From: Aliirhizobium wenxiniae
GTDB taxonomy: Bacteria > Pseudomonadota > Alphaproteobacteria > Rhizobiales > Rhizobiaceae
Direction of reading: 5' to 3'
Length of the DNA: 64,000 nucleotides
Assembly: GCF_014201355.1 (NCBI RefSeq)
Contig: NZ_JACHEG010000003.1
Span: forward strand, 248,001-312,000
Under the pieces are notes generated by a model. It searched no databases. It had not been told where the DNA came from and was given only the letters and a program-made list of their open reading frames with translations. The translations under genes and the position numbers were made by a program. Positions 26,890 to 37,029 of this stretch are shown here, piece by piece; positions within the stretch are counted from its first letter, which is position 1; the number at the start of each line of letters is the position of its first letter.

Positions 26890-27564
26890 ATGGTACATAT
26901 CAAGGATATTCCCGCCCGCCCGAGCAAGTCGGACATTGATGCACTGGCGAAATTTTCGCCCGCCACCATTCACGAAGCACAGGGCCGTCGGGGTGCCTTG
27001 TCGTCGCGGCTGAAGCCGGTCGACTACCGCATGAAGCTTTGTGGTCCGGCCTTCACGGTAAAGTCCTCGCCGCGCGACAACATCATGCTGCAGCTGGCGA
27101 TCAACTATGCCAAACCCGGCGACATCATCGTCGTGTCGGCAGGTGAATACGAAGAAGCCGGTTCGTTCGGCGACGTTCTCGCCAACGCCTGCCTTGCCAA
27201 GGGTATCGGCGGCCTCGTGACCGATACCGGTGTGCGCGACACTTTGCAGCTTCGCGAACTCGGTTTCCCGGTCTTTTCGCTCAGCACCTGCATCAAGGGT
27301 ACCGTCAAGGAGACAATCGGCACGACCAATGACAGCATCATCGTCGGCAGCGAAATCATCAATCCGGGCGATGTGATCGTCGGTGATGCCGATGGTCTGG
27401 TCGTTGTTCGCCGCAGCGAAGTCGCCGAAGCAGCAAAGCTTTCCCAAGCGCGTGAAGATGCAGAGGCCGGTTACATTGCAGCCTACAAGGCAGGCAAGTC
27501 GGTGGTCGAAGTCAGCAATCTCGAGCCGGTCCTGAAGGCAAAGGGTCTCGTGGTCGAAGCCTGA
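26890..27564 (+). CDS. RraA-family aldolase/decarboxylase-like protein, copy 2
   Basis: This 224-residue protein is the near twin of the one at 17572. The first 20 and last 30 residues differ at over a dozen positions, while the central 170 residues differ at one visible place (Ser instead of Gly in [11 protein letters not shown]). At DNA level a 95-base stretch starting at 26947 is identical to 17629-17723. The catalytic Arg-Asp pair in GVRDTLQL is kept. ATG 26890 follows GGAGGAAAAC. Here the gene sits inside the transporter operon, between the system's ATPase and a second ATPase gene. The shared enzyme implies that both transported compounds enter a common chemical step. Confidence 0.88.
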   Translation: MVHIKDIPARPSKSDIDALAKFSPATIHEAQGRRGALSSRLKPVDYRMKLCGPAFTVKSSPRDNIMLQLAINYAKPGDIIVVSAGEYEEAGSFGDVLANACLAKGIGGLVTDTGVRDTLQLRELGFPVFSLSTCIKGTVKETIGTTNDSIIVGSEIINPGDVIVGDADGLVVVRRSEVAEAAKLSQAREDAEAGYIAAYKAGKSVVEVSNLEPVLKAKGLVVEA

Positions 27565-27599
27565 GCTCCAGCCAGGACACAACATCATTTGGATATGAC

Positions 27600-28370
<771 letters not shown>

Positions 28371-28542
28371 TTTGTCTGAAGAGTTTTTCGCAACCAGTTT
28401 CAAACGTTCCAAGGGAGCATTACGCCAATACAGTTCCATAATTCATATTATGCGATCTTTCTGTATGGATCAGTACATTCTATTTCCAAGTGCGACATGC
28501 CGGTAATTGCAATGGCTTCGTTTTCTTCCCTGGTTTGTTGAG

Positions 28543-28998
28543 CAGAAAGCCTCGGTCAACAAGATGGCCTCACCGCTGGGACATTGTTCAACTATCTATT
28601 GCGAAATCCCTCGCAACACTTTCCATGACAACGAACTTCCTGAGTACACCGGCTACTTTGGTACGATCACCGATGCACTAATGCGCAAGCTTCGACGCCA
28701 TCCAGATCTTCGTGCGAAGTCACCAATCAACTGGAAGCTCGGTGGTCTCCGAGCAGATTGCCGGCCGGCTTTTATCGGAAGGCTTGAGTCTCATTCGTCT
28801 ATGCGCGGAGATCATCATGGCGCGGTAAGAAACGCAAGCGCATCCGCCGCTTCTTGCCGTCGGACACAGATCTCAGCCAGATGTCTCACGCAATGCTGAA
28901 CCAGTGCGCACGCATTCTCAACGCAGAAAATGCCTAGGCTACAGGACGCCGGCTGAAGCGTTCATGGCCCATTTGCAGGAGGAGGCCGAGTCCCCTGC
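28543..28998 (+). pseudogene. Decayed IS30-family transposase
   Basis: Pieces of one IS30-type transposase appear in order but in different frames. These are an N-terminal HTH piece (GHCSTIYCEIPRNTFHDNEL then PEYTGYFGTITDAL, near 28580-28680), HPDLR near 28702, SEQIAGRLLSEGLSLIRLCA starting at 28748, RIRRFLPSDTDLSQMSHAML then NQCARILNA near 28837-28925, and RKCLGYRTPAEAFMAHLQEE near 28920-28990. At least three frame changes, stop codons and internal deletions have destroyed it. I could not see terminal inverted repeats. It sits directly after the extra ATPase gene and before the pectin-fragment locus, marking an old insertion or rearrangement point. The rest of the 28371-29082 gap holds no gene I recognise. 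Confidence 0.8.
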
Positions 28999-29082
28999 CC
29001 TACATAACATGCATGATGCACTTGGATTAGCTTCGCCAGCGGGTGGATTCGAGGATATTTGCCCATGGCGACCTGAAGCTAT

Positions 29083-29871
29083 TCAGCCGCTAAAGCCAAG
29101 GCTTTTCGAAGCCATCTGTCCGGCCTCCAATAATATCCGAACATATGTGGATTTGCGCGCCGGGTCGAAGCGGAATAGCGGAAATGAGATGCTGATTGCT
29201 GCGATTGACTTCCCCAGATGATCGCGAATGGGTACAGCCATGCATCGTACTCCTACCTCACTCTCCTCCAGTTCCTCCGAATAACCGTCTTCGCGGATAC
29301 GGATCAGTTGTTCCCGTAGTGTCTGGACATCAGTAATCGTTTTTGGCGCCAGTTTCTCGAATGTCATTTTAGACAAACGCTCGGTGATTTCCGTTTCATC
29401 GCGATAGGCAAGCAACGCCTTTCCGAGAGAGGTGCTGTGTAAAGGATTACGCTTACCGAGCGGAGAGTTCATCGACAGGCTATAGGCACTGTCGTATTTG
29501 TGGATATAAGCGACGCGCTGTTCTCGCTCGTCCATCACGCCAAGATTTATGGACTCGCCAGTCTCACGAGAGAGCATGCCCATAGCACGATCTGCTGCCT
29601 GCAGCAGGTGTGTCTGGCCACGTAGTGTGCGCGCGCCCAGTCCAAACAATTTCAACGTCAGCCGGTATTTTTCGGTCTCCTCCTCCTGTTCGGCATACCC
29701 GAGATCAACAATTGTCTGCAGCAATCGGTGTGTGGTGGCCTTGGAGGTCATGGCTCTTTGAGCGATATCACCTAGGCTGGAGCGCCCTTCTTCAGCCAAC
29801 GTTTCAAGCACCGAAAATACCTTCAAAACCGCAGCTACATTGTCAGATTTGTTGCGCGAGGCGTCAGACAT
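29083..29871 (-). CDS. IclR-family transcriptional regulator
   Basis: This 262-residue IclR regulator has an N-terminal winged helix (AAVLKVFSVLETLAEEGRSS then LGDIAQRAMTSKATTHRLLQ) and a C-terminal effector domain (NLGVMDEREQRVAYIHKYDS; NPLHSTSLGKALLA; VGVRCMAVPIRDHLGKSIAA). It is divergent from the GH105 gene with 242 bases between, where two dyads lie. In pectin-degrading bacteria the regulator KdgR is an IclR protein, so control of the adjacent pectin-fragment genes by an intermediate of galacturonate breakdown is plausible; this is inference. Confidence 0.88.
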   Translation of the reverse strand: MSDASRNKSDNVAAVLKVFSVLETLAEEGRSSLGDIAQRAMTSKATTHRLLQTIVDLGYAEQEEETEKYRLTLKLFGLGARTLRGQTHLLQAADRAMGMLSRETGESINLGVMDEREQRVAYIHKYDSAYSLSMNSPLGKRNPLHSTSLGKALLAYRDETEITERLSKMTFEKLAPKTITDVQTLREQLIRIREDGYSEELEESEVGVRCMAVPIRDHLGKSIAAISISFPLFRFDPARKSTYVRILLEAGQMASKSLGFSG

Positions 29872-29897
29872 CGATCACTCCAAAAAAATAGAATTAC

Positions 29898-30056
29898 ATT
29901 TTGAAAATATTGTATCGCATTGTCAACCTCTACCGCATCGGCGAAAAACCCCTTAAAAACCTTAGTTCTTGCGGTTTGAGAGGTTTATATCGATAAATCC
30001 TGAGCGCCCATTGCATTTCATTTTTTTGTATGCTTCCTTCAATTTCAGAATGAAAT
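29898..30056. promoter_or_regulatory. Divergent IclR/GH105 promoter region with two dyads
   Basis: ATTTTGAAAAT (29898-29908) lies just upstream of the IclR start. A perfect ATTTCA-GAA-TGAAAT palindrome (30042-30056) lies about 60 bases before the GH105 gene, with an extra ATTTCA half site at 30015-30020. These are good candidates for the IclR operators, inferred from symmetry and position only. Confidence 0.5.
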
Positions 30057-30113
30057 CGCGTTCCGATTTCGTGTCCGGGCACGGAGGTCCGGCGGCACTG
30101 GAGGGAAGTATCG

Positions 30114-31238
30114 TTGACTATGCATGCGCTTCTGCAGCAGAAGAATTTTGTGGCGCCGAGACAAGAGGTCGTGGGCTTGATCCAGCGCCTCGCGGATAAT
30201 CTCGTCGCCATAGAAGACAAGACGGGCGAATTTCTGCTGCGTCTTGAAGATGGTCGGGTGATCGACACAAAGGGCTGGGCTGGTTGGGAATGGACCCACG
30301 GCATCGGGCTTTATGGTCTGTTCAATTACTGGCAGCAGACCGGCGACCAGAAGGCGCTCGATATCATCACCTCATGGTTCGATGCGCGTCTGGCCGAAGG
30401 CACCCCGACGAAGAACGTCAATACCGTCTGCCCGTTCCTGACGCTTGCATGCCTCTACGAACTCAATCCGAACCCGGCCTGGAGACCCTACCTGGAAACT
30501 TGGGCGGAGTGGGTGATGCATGAAATGCCGCGCACAAGCGAAGGCGGCATCCAGCACATCGTTTATAACAACGTCAATCATCAGCAGATGTGGGACGACA
30601 CGCTGATGATGAGCGTTATGCCGCTCGCCAAGATCGGCCTGCTGCTGAACAAGCCGGAATATGTCGAAGAGGCTAAATACCAGTTCCTCATTCACACCCA
30701 GTATTTGGCCGATCGCAAGACCGGCCTGTGGTTCCACGGCTGGACCTTCGAGGACAAGCACAACTTTGCCGAGGCACTGTGGGCGCGCGGTAACTCGTGG
30801 ATCACTATCGCCATCCCGGAATTTCTCGATCTACTCGACCTGCCGGAAGGCGACGCGTTCCGGCGTCACCTGATCTCGACGCTGAAGCGTCAGGCTGAAG
30901 CGCTGGCGGAACATCAGTCGCCGTCCGGTCTCTGGCACACATTGATCAACGATCCGCAAAGCTATGTGGAATCCTCGGCTGCGGCCGGCTTCGGTTACGG
31001 ACTGATGAAGGCCGTGCGCAAGCGCTACCTCGGCCCGGAATATCTGCCCGTGGCGGAGCGTGCGGTGAAGGGTGTGATCGGCCATATCGATGCGGCTGGC
31101 GAATTGCAGAACACGTCCTTCGGCACGGCAATGGGATCGGATCTCGATTACTACCGCCAGATCAAACTGACGGCGATGCCGTATGGGCAGGCAATGGCGA
31201 TCCTATGCCTGTCGGAATATTTGCGTTCCTATATCTAA
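30114..31238 (+). CDS. Glycoside hydrolase family 105 (YteR-like unsaturated rhamnogalacturonyl hydrolase)
   Basis: This 374-residue protein matches the GH88/GH105 alpha/alpha-barrel family. Those enzymes remove the 4,5-unsaturated galacturonic acid left by lyases from pectin or rhamnogalacturonan oligosaccharides by a hydration mechanism. The catalytic Asp region is seen in QMWDDTLMMSVMPL (Asp161/162) and the substrate segment in FAEALWARGNSWITIAIPEF. Length equals that of B. subtilis YteR. No signal peptide is visible, so it acts in the cytoplasm on imported oligosaccharides. The TTG at 30114 has a GGAGG at 9 bases; the ATG at 30120 is the alternative and would remove two residues. It leads the transporter operon. 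Confidence 0.85.
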   Translation: MTMHALLQQKNFVAPRQEVVGLIQRLADNLVAIEDKTGEFLLRLEDGRVIDTKGWAGWEWTHGIGLYGLFNYWQQTGDQKALDIITSWFDARLAEGTPTKNVNTVCPFLTLACLYELNPNPAWRPYLETWAEWVMHEMPRTSEGGIQHIVYNNVNHQQMWDDTLMMSVMPLAKIGLLLNKPEYVEEAKYQFLIHTQYLADRKTGLWFHGWTFEDKHNFAEALWARGNSWITIAIPEFLDLLDLPEGDAFRRHLISTLKRQAEALAEHQSPSGLWHTLINDPQSYVESSAAAGFGYGLMKAVRKRYLGPEYLPVAERAVKGVIGHIDAAGELQNTSFGTAMGSDLDYYRQIKLTAMPYGQAMAILCLSEYLRSYI

Positions 31239-31281
31239 CAACCAACCCGGGGTTTCCGGGCATTTCATGACCTTGTGATAC

Positions 31282-31302
31282 GCCCGGCGCTTGTCGCCGG
31301 GC
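31282..31302 (+). terminator. GC-rich hairpin between GH105 and GH4 genes
   Basis: GCCCGGCG (31282-31289) pairs with CGCCGGGC (31295-31302) around CTTGT. There is no T tract. It lies in a 98-base gap inside what is otherwise one operon, so it is probably a stabilising or partial-termination element. Confidence 0.45.
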
Positions 31303-31336
31303 CGATGAACGCTGTCCTTTTTAGGAGGAGGAAAGC

Positions 31337-32731
31337 ATGCAGTCGCAATCAGTTTCCGAAATTACGTTAGCCTATATCGGCGGCGGCTCACTGAATTGGG
31401 CTCAGGTCCTAATGGCCGATCTCGTTCACGACCGCACAGTGGCCGGCGAGATTCGTCTGTTCGACCTCAACCTGGAAGCCGCGCAGCGTAACGCAGCGAT
31501 CGGCAATCGTCTCTCGGAAGCCCACGGGCTTTCCATTCGTTATACCGCAAGCGAGACAATCGCGTCGGCTTTGACCGGTGTCGATTTTGTCGTCGTATCG
31601 ATCCTGCCGGGGTCGTTCGACGACATGGCAAAGGATCTCGAGTTGCCGGAAGCCGAGGGCATTATTCAGGCGGTTGGTGATACTGTCGGGCCTGGCGGAT
31701 TGGTGCGTGCCATGCGTGCGATCCCGGCCATGGCCGAAATCGCCGAAGCGATCCGAAAATATGCGCCCAAGGCCTATGTGTGCAACCTGACCAACCCGAT
31801 GTCGGTCCTGACGGGCGCGCTTTACGCCGCTTTCCCCGATATCAGGGCATGGGGCGAATGCCACGAAGTCACCAAGCTGCGCCACATCATCGCTTGGCTT
31901 GCCAACCGGGCGGAAGGTACGATCCGCTACGGTTTCCGCGATGTGCAGGTCAATGTTCTGGGCATCAACCACTTCACCTGGGTCGATCGCGCCTTCGTCG
32001 GCGGCCGGGATTGGTTGCCGGACTACCTGAGTTTCGCCGCGGAAAATCGCGAGAAGGGCTGGCGCGCCAAGCCGCTCGATCCGAGTGACGAATTCCAGCG
32101 CTATTTCGAGGACGTCAACAAGGTCAAGTTCGATCTGGCCGCACGCTTCGGCATCGCTGCTGCGGCGGGCGACCGGCATCTTGCCGAATTCCTGCCGGCA
32201 AGCTGGTATCTTGGCCGCGCATCCGAATGGGGCTTTGGCCTGACGCCTATCGACTGGCGTCGCCGCGACCAGGTGAAACGCCGGGAAGAGGCTCGCGCTG
32301 CGGAAATCGCCAACGAGGTGCCGCCGCTGCGAGCCGTATCGGAAGAGGCCCTGGTCGGGCAGATCCGAGCGCTGACCCGCGGCGAGACGCTGGTCGTCAA
32401 TGCCAACATGCCCAATACCGGACAGGTGGAAGGGCTTGCACCGGGCACGGTGGTCGAGACCAATGTGCTGTTTTCCGGCCATGGGGTGCGGCCAATCCAT
32501 GCCGGCCGTCTTCCTGCAGCAGTCGAGGCTTTGGTAAAGCCGCATGCGGATCGCCAGAATGCCGTACTCAAGGCCGTGCTTGCCGGCGATACCGCGACGC
32601 TCGAAGGACTGTTCCTTTCCGATCCGCTGATCACGCCTTTGGGTCAGGATCGCGCCGCAAAACTGTTCCGAGCCATGGTTGCCGCCACTGCCGCGCGCCT
32701 GCCGGAAAGTCTCAGGAGGCTCTCTGCATGA
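31337..32731 (+). CDS. Glycoside hydrolase family 4 with CHEV motif, probable alpha-galacturonidase
   Basis: This 464-residue NAD- and metal-dependent glycosidase has the dinucleotide-binding start ITLAYIGGGSLNWAQVLMAD, the family motif CNLTNPMSVLT near residue 150, the metal cysteine in CHEV at residues 175-178, and GINHFTW at 209-215. GH4 members differ in the four residues at the metal site. As I recall, CHEV marks the LplD/TM0752 type that cleaves alpha-galacturonides, while CHSV marks alpha-galactosidases. The GH105 neighbour fits a galacturonide role. It has a strong AGGAGGAGG ribosome site and overlaps the first permease by ATGA. Confidence 0.82.
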   Translation: MQSQSVSEITLAYIGGGSLNWAQVLMADLVHDRTVAGEIRLFDLNLEAAQRNAAIGNRLSEAHGLSIRYTASETIASALTGVDFVVVSILPGSFDDMAKDLELPEAEGIIQAVGDTVGPGGLVRAMRAIPAMAEIAEAIRKYAPKAYVCNLTNPMSVLTGALYAAFPDIRAWGECHEVTKLRHIIAWLANRAEGTIRYGFRDVQVNVLGINHFTWVDRAFVGGRDWLPDYLSFAAENREKGWRAKPLDPSDEFQRYFEDVNKVKFDLAARFGIAAAAGDRHLAEFLPASWYLGRASEWGFGLTPIDWRRRDQVKRREEARAAEIANEVPPLRAVSEEALVGQIRALTRGETLVVNANMPNTGQVEGLAPGTVVETNVLFSGHGVRPIHAGRLPAAVEALVKPHADRQNAVLKAVLAGDTATLEGLFLSDPLITPLGQDRAAKLFRAMVAATAARLPESLRRLSA

Positions 32732-33612
32732 GTGGCGATAGTCGTCTTCTCGGCTTCTGGTATGTTCTTCCGTACCTGATCGGCCTTCTGGTCTTCACGG
32801 CCATACCGTTTCTCGGCTCTCTCTATCTGTCGTTTACCGATTACCGGCTGATGCATGATATAGATTTTGTCGGCCTGCAGAACTACATCGACATCCTGAC
32901 GAGCGACCGTACATTTACCCGCTCGTTCAACGTGACGATGCTGTTTGTGGCTCTTACCGTGCCGCTGAAACTGGCCTTCGCGCTTTTTATCGCCAGTATC
33001 CTCAACTCCAAGCTCAAGGGCATCGGACTTTTCCGCACCGCCTATTACGTGCCGTCCATTCTTGGTGGCTCGATTGCTGTCGCGGTTCTGTGGCGCTACA
33101 TGTTTGCCGATGTCGGCATGATCAACATGCTTCTGACCGGGTTGGGTTTCAACGCCATCAACTGGTTTGGCAATCCCGGCACGGCGCTGTTCACCATCAC
33201 GATCCTGCGCTTGTGGCAGTTCGGTTCGGCCATGGTGATCTTCCTGGCTGCGCTTCAGTCGATCGACAAGTCGCTTTACGAGGCTGCGGCCATCGATGGC
33301 GCAAAACCGTGGAGAGCTTTCTTCGCAGTCACCCTGCCGCTTCTGACGCCCGTGATCTTCTTCAATCTGATCATGCAGATGGTTCAGGCCTTCCAGGAGT
33401 TCAACGGACCTTATGTCATCACCGGCGGTGGGCCGCTGAAATCCACCTATCTGCTGCCGCTGTACATCTATGAAATGGCCTTCAAGAAATTCGACATGGG
33501 CTATGCCTCCGCCATCGCCTGGGTGCTGTTCGCAGTCATCATGGTGCTGACGCTGATCGCATTCTGGTCGTCGAAATACTGGGTCTATTACGCCGGCGAC
33601 AAGAGGAGCTGA
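32728..33612 (+). CDS. Carbohydrate ABC transporter permease (MalF/UgpA type)
   Basis: This 294-residue inner-membrane permease opens with LLGFWYVLPYLIGLLVFTAI, has SLYLSFTDYRLMHDIDFVGL near residue 31, and the EAA loop KSLYEAAAIDGAKPWRAFFA near residue 181. ATG 32728 is fixed by the overlap with the GH4 stop; the longer upstream frame lies in GH4 sequence. It pairs with the next permease to import oligosaccharides. Confidence 0.92.
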   Translation: MSGDSRLLGFWYVLPYLIGLLVFTAIPFLGSLYLSFTDYRLMHDIDFVGLQNYIDILTSDRTFTRSFNVTMLFVALTVPLKLAFALFIASILNSKLKGIGLFRTAYYVPSILGGSIAVAVLWRYMFADVGMINMLLTGLGFNAINWFGNPGTALFTITILRLWQFGSAMVIFLAALQSIDKSLYEAAAIDGAKPWRAFFAVTLPLLTPVIFFNLIMQMVQAFQEFNGPYVITGGGPLKSTYLLPLYIYEMAFKKFDMGYASAIAWVLFAVIMVLTLIAFWSSKYWVYYAGDKRS

Positions 33613-33614
33613 CC

Positions 33615-34523
33615 ATGAGTGACAGTATCATTCACTCCGACGAAAAGATTCTGGAAGAGGCCGAACAGTATCTCGCTGCGCAAAAGCGCCGGCAGAATAT
33701 TACGCTCGTTATCCGCTATACCATCCTGACGGTCGTCGGCCTCATCATGCTTTATCCGCTGTTCTGGCTGATTGGCGCGAGTTTCATGACCAATGAGGAG
33801 ATTTTTGGCGGCGTCGGCTTCATGCCGGCCAACCCGGTAATGGACGGTTATATCGAAGGTTGGCAGACCTCTACGCCCTACACGTTCGGCCGCTTCTTCT
33901 GGAACACATTCCTGATCATCGCGCCGAAGACGATCTGCACGGTGATTTCCTGCACCGTGGTCGCCTACGGTTTTGCCCGGTTCGACTTCCCCGGCAAGAA
34001 GATCCTGTTCGCCGCCGTGATCGGCACGCTGCTTCTGCCCAACGTTGTTACGCGCATCCCGCAATATATGCTTTTCAACGAACTCGGCTGGCTCGACAGC
34101 TACCTGCCGCTCTGGGTGCCGTCGGCTTTCGCCGGAGATGCCTTCTTCGTCTTCCTGCTGCTGCAGTTCCTGCGCTCCATTCCGCGTGACATGGAAGAAG
34201 CGGCGCGTGTCGATGGCGCCAACAGCTTCCAGACGCTGATCTATGTGGTCGTGCCGATGCTGGTGCCAGCCATGATTTCGGTGGGGCTGTTCCAGTTCAT
34301 GTGGAGCATGGACGATTTTCTCGGTCCGTTGATCTACATCTCATCGGTTGAAAAATTTCCTGTTTCACTCGCTCTCAAACTGTCGATCGATACCGCTGAA
34401 TCGTTCGAGTGGAACCGCATTCTCGCCATGTCGGTGCTGACGCTTCTGCCGTCGCTGGTGGTGTTCTTCCTGTCCCAGAAATACTTCGTCGAAGGCATCT
34501 CTGCCGGTGGCGTGAAGGGTTAA
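33615..34523 (+). CDS. Carbohydrate ABC transporter permease (MalG/UgpE type)
   Basis: This 302-residue permease begins with a polar cytoplasmic leader of about 35 residues ([20 protein letters not shown]) followed by hydrophobic segments. The EAA loop is [20 protein letters not shown] near residue 193. It follows the first permease by 2 bases and precedes the ATPase by 4 bases, so the transporter is one tight unit. Confidence 0.92.
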   Translation: MSDSIIHSDEKILEEAEQYLAAQKRRQNITLVIRYTILTVVGLIMLYPLFWLIGASFMTNEEIFGGVGFMPANPVMDGYIEGWQTSTPYTFGRFFWNTFLIIAPKTICTVISCTVVAYGFARFDFPGKKILFAAVIGTLLLPNVVTRIPQYMLFNELGWLDSYLPLWVPSAFAGDAFFVFLLLQFLRSIPRDMEEAARVDGANSFQTLIYVVVPMLVPAMISVGLFQFMWSMDDFLGPLIYISSVEKFPVSLALKLSIDTAESFEWNRILAMSVLTLLPSLVVFFLSQKYFVEGISAGGVKG

Positions 34524-34527
34524 TTCA

Positions 34528-35643
34528 ATGGCTCAGCTTACTATCCGCAATCTCGAAAAAGTTTATAGCGGCACCATCAAGGCGCTCCACGGCATCAATC
34601 TCGAAGTCAAGGACGGGGAGTTCATGGTTCTGGTCGGTCCTTCCGGCTGTGCCAAGTCGACGACGCTGCGCATGATCGCAGGCCTGGAAACGGTTTCCGG
34701 CGGCCACATCGCGATCGGCGAAAAGGTCGTCAACAACCTGCCTCCGGGCGACCGTGGCATCGCTATGGTGTTCCAGAACTACGCGCTCTATCCGCATATG
34801 AAGGTGCGCAAGAACCTTTCCTTCGGGCTCAAGCTGGCTGGTGAAAGCAAGGAAGAGATTGCAAAGCGCGTGGCGGAAGTTGCCGAAGTGCTGGAAATCG
34901 AGCCGCTGCTCGACCGCCTGCCCAAGCAGCTCTCCGGCGGCCAGGCGCAGCGCGTGGCGCTGGGTCGTGCGCTGATCAAAAAACCGGAAGTTTTCCTGTT
35001 CGACGAGCCGCTTTCCAACCTCGATGCAAAGCTGCGTGCCTCGATGCGCGTACGCATCACCGATCTGCATCGCAGGCTGAAGGAACAAGGGCAGTCGTCG
35101 ACCGTGGTCTACGTCACTCACGACCAGGTCGAGGCCATGACCATGGGCGACCGTATCTGCGTCATGAAGGATGGCCACATCATGCAGGTGGACAATCCCG
35201 AAACGCTTTACGCCCGCCCGGCAAACGCGTTTGTCGCAGGCTTTATCGGCATGCCGGAAATGAACCTTGTCAATGCCAGCCTGAGCCGAGGCGAGAGCGG
35301 GCCGGTCGTGACCTTCGGAGACCAGTCGATCCAGTTCGGCAAGGAACTCGCAGCGCGCCTGCAATCGGGTGTCGACGGCGATGTCACCTTCGGTGTGCGG
35401 CCACAGCATTTCCGCCTGGCCCAACCGGGTGAGGCTTCGTTGCTGGCAAAGGTCATCAAGGCGGATTTCCTCGGCCACGAGGTCGACGTGCATATCGCCA
35501 TCGGAGGCCAGCGCTTTACCGTGGTTCTGCCCGTCGAGGAATTCCGCAAGGCAGCCGCGGACGGCGCCATTCGTATTCGCCCGGAAGAGGAACGGGTCTT
35601 CATCTTCGATCGCGCGAGCGGTCTGAACGTCAGCTTAGCCTGA
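34528..35643 (+). CDS. Carbohydrate ABC transporter ATP-binding protein (UgpC/MsmK/MalK type)
   Basis: This 371-residue ATPase shows Walker [10 protein letters not shown] near residue 38, signature [20 protein letters not shown], Walker [16 protein letters not shown], and [20 protein letters not shown], followed by a C-terminal TOBE/OB domain of about 130 residues typical of sugar importers. Alanine in the Walker A position before Lys (GCAKST) is common in this family. It energises the permease pair just upstream. Confidence 0.92.
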   Translation: MAQLTIRNLEKVYSGTIKALHGINLEVKDGEFMVLVGPSGCAKSTTLRMIAGLETVSGGHIAIGEKVVNNLPPGDRGIAMVFQNYALYPHMKVRKNLSFGLKLAGESKEEIAKRVAEVAEVLEIEPLLDRLPKQLSGGQAQRVALGRALIKKPEVFLFDEPLSNLDAKLRASMRVRITDLHRRLKEQGQSSTVVYVTHDQVEAMTMGDRICVMKDGHIMQVDNPETLYARPANAFVAGFIGMPEMNLVNASLSRGESGPVVTFGDQSIQFGKELAARLQSGVDGDVTFGVRPQHFRLAQPGEASLLAKVIKADFLGHEVDVHIAIGGQRFTVVLPVEEFRKAAADGAIRIRPEEERVFIFDRASGLNVSLA

Positions 35644-35695
35644 GGGCGCAGCCGGCGATTTGTCACCGATGCAGGGTTTCAGGAGGAAACGCATC

Positions 35696-36955
35696 ATGAG
35701 TAAAAAATCGATACTGAAGGTTCTATCTGTTACTTTGGCAGCATCCGTTGTTGCCACCAGCTTCGCCTCGGCGGCCGATCTGCGCATGTCCTGGTGGGGT
35801 GGCGATGGCCGCCATGTCGCCACGCAGAAGGCGCTGGAATATTGCACGACGAAGACCGGGCACAAGGTCAAGGCCGAGTTTGCCGGCTTCGAAGGTTATC
35901 TCGAAAAGCTGACGACGCAGATGGCCGGCAGCACCGAGGCCGATATCATCCAGGTCGACTGGCCTTGGCTCTTCCAGTTCTCCAAGAACGGCGATGGTTT
36001 TGCCGATCTCAAGCAATTTGCCGGCGAGCTTGACCTGACGCAGTGGAATGACAGCCAGCTGGCGCCTGCCATGATCAACGGCAAGCTCAACGGGGTACCG
36101 GTTTCCGTTACCGGCGCCACCTTCTACTTCAATGACGAGATCTACAAGAAGGCCGGCCTTGAGACGCCGAAAAGCTGGGATGATCTTGCGGCGGCCGCCA
36201 AGAAGTTGAACCCGCAGGGCCTTTATCCGTTCGATACCACCCGCGTCATCCTGATGCTGATGGTCGAAGCCTTTGCCGCTCAGATTTCCGGCCATGAATT
36301 CGTCAAGCCAGGCACCAATGAGCTGGCCTGGACCGCAGAAGACATTGCCGGTGCGCTCAAGCATTATCAGTGGATGGTGGATAATGGTATCGTGCGCTCC
36401 GCCAAGGATGCTGCAGGTGTCGGCAATATCGAGATCTTCGACGATCCGGCTTGGGTCACGGGCAGGATCGGCGGCACCTATTTCTGGGATTCGACCTATT
36501 CGAAATACGATGATCCGCTGACGGTTGGAAAGCTGATACCGGCCGCTCCGCTGCAAATCGCGGGAGCGAAATCGGATGGCGTCTACAAGAAGCCGTCAAT
36601 GGTCTTCTCGATCTCCAAGCATTCGAAGGATCCGAAAGCAGCAGCCCAAGTGGTCAACTGCCTGTTGAACGACAAGGAAGCCATCATGATCCTTGGCGAC
36701 AGCCGCGGTCTCCCGGCTTCGGCTATCGCAAAGTCCACGCTCGAAGCCGCGGGCAAGTTGACGCCGGAACGCCTCGAAGGTGCGAAAATCGTTGCGGCGG
36801 CCTCTGGCCCGACCATGTCTCCGCTGATCGAGCATCCGACGGTTCAGGAACTGTTCAAGGACGTCATCGAGCAATTCGCTTATGGCCAGCTGACGGCCGA
36901 TGAGGCCGGCCAGGAAATCGTCGATGGCCTGACCAAGGCCCTGCGTCGCCTTTAA
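35696..36955 (+). CDS. Carbohydrate ABC transporter substrate-binding protein (SBP_bac_1 family)
   Basis: This 419-residue periplasmic receptor has a signal peptide (MSKKSILKVLSVTLAASVVA, cleavage near ASA-AD) and the family start DLRMSWWGGDGRHVATQKAL. ATG 35696 follows CAGGAGGAAACGC. It is last in the operon, after GH105, GH4, two permeases and the ATPase, and is followed by a hairpin terminator. Its length and AEFAGFEGYLEKLTTQMAGS segment resemble receptors for oligogalacturonides or plant di- and trisaccharides. The ligand is inferred from the two hydrolases. Confidence 0.9.
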   Translation: MSKKSILKVLSVTLAASVVATSFASAADLRMSWWGGDGRHVATQKALEYCTTKTGHKVKAEFAGFEGYLEKLTTQMAGSTEADIIQVDWPWLFQFSKNGDGFADLKQFAGELDLTQWNDSQLAPAMINGKLNGVPVSVTGATFYFNDEIYKKAGLETPKSWDDLAAAAKKLNPQGLYPFDTTRVILMLMVEAFAAQISGHEFVKPGTNELAWTAEDIAGALKHYQWMVDNGIVRSAKDAAGVGNIEIFDDPAWVTGRIGGTYFWDSTYSKYDDPLTVGKLIPAAPLQIAGAKSDGVYKKPSMVFSISKHSKDPKAAAQVVNCLLNDKEAIMILGDSRGLPASAIAKSTLEAAGKLTPERLEGAKIVAAASGPTMSPLIEHPTVQELFKDVIEQFAYGQLTADEAGQEIVDGLTKALRRL

Positions 36956-36963
36956 TCATTGCA

Positions 36964-36991
36964 ATGGCCCATGTCGAAAGACATGGGCCAT
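36964..36991 (+). terminator. Terminator hairpin after the sugar transporter operon
   Basis: ATGGCCCATGTC (36964-36975) pairs perfectly with GACATGGGCCAT (36980-36991) around a GAAA tetraloop. It starts 9 bases after the binding-protein stop. The T tract is missing, but stem and loop are very stable. Confidence 0.75.
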
Positions 36992-37029
36992 GATCACGTC
37001 TGCGCGACATGTGTCGCCTCAACACAGAA

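Noticed and set aside
17572..27564. The twin RraA genes as a duplicated composite transposon
   Set aside because: Similarity stops within the genes, no inverted repeats or transposase flank them, and the adjacent transporter genes are only distant paralogues.
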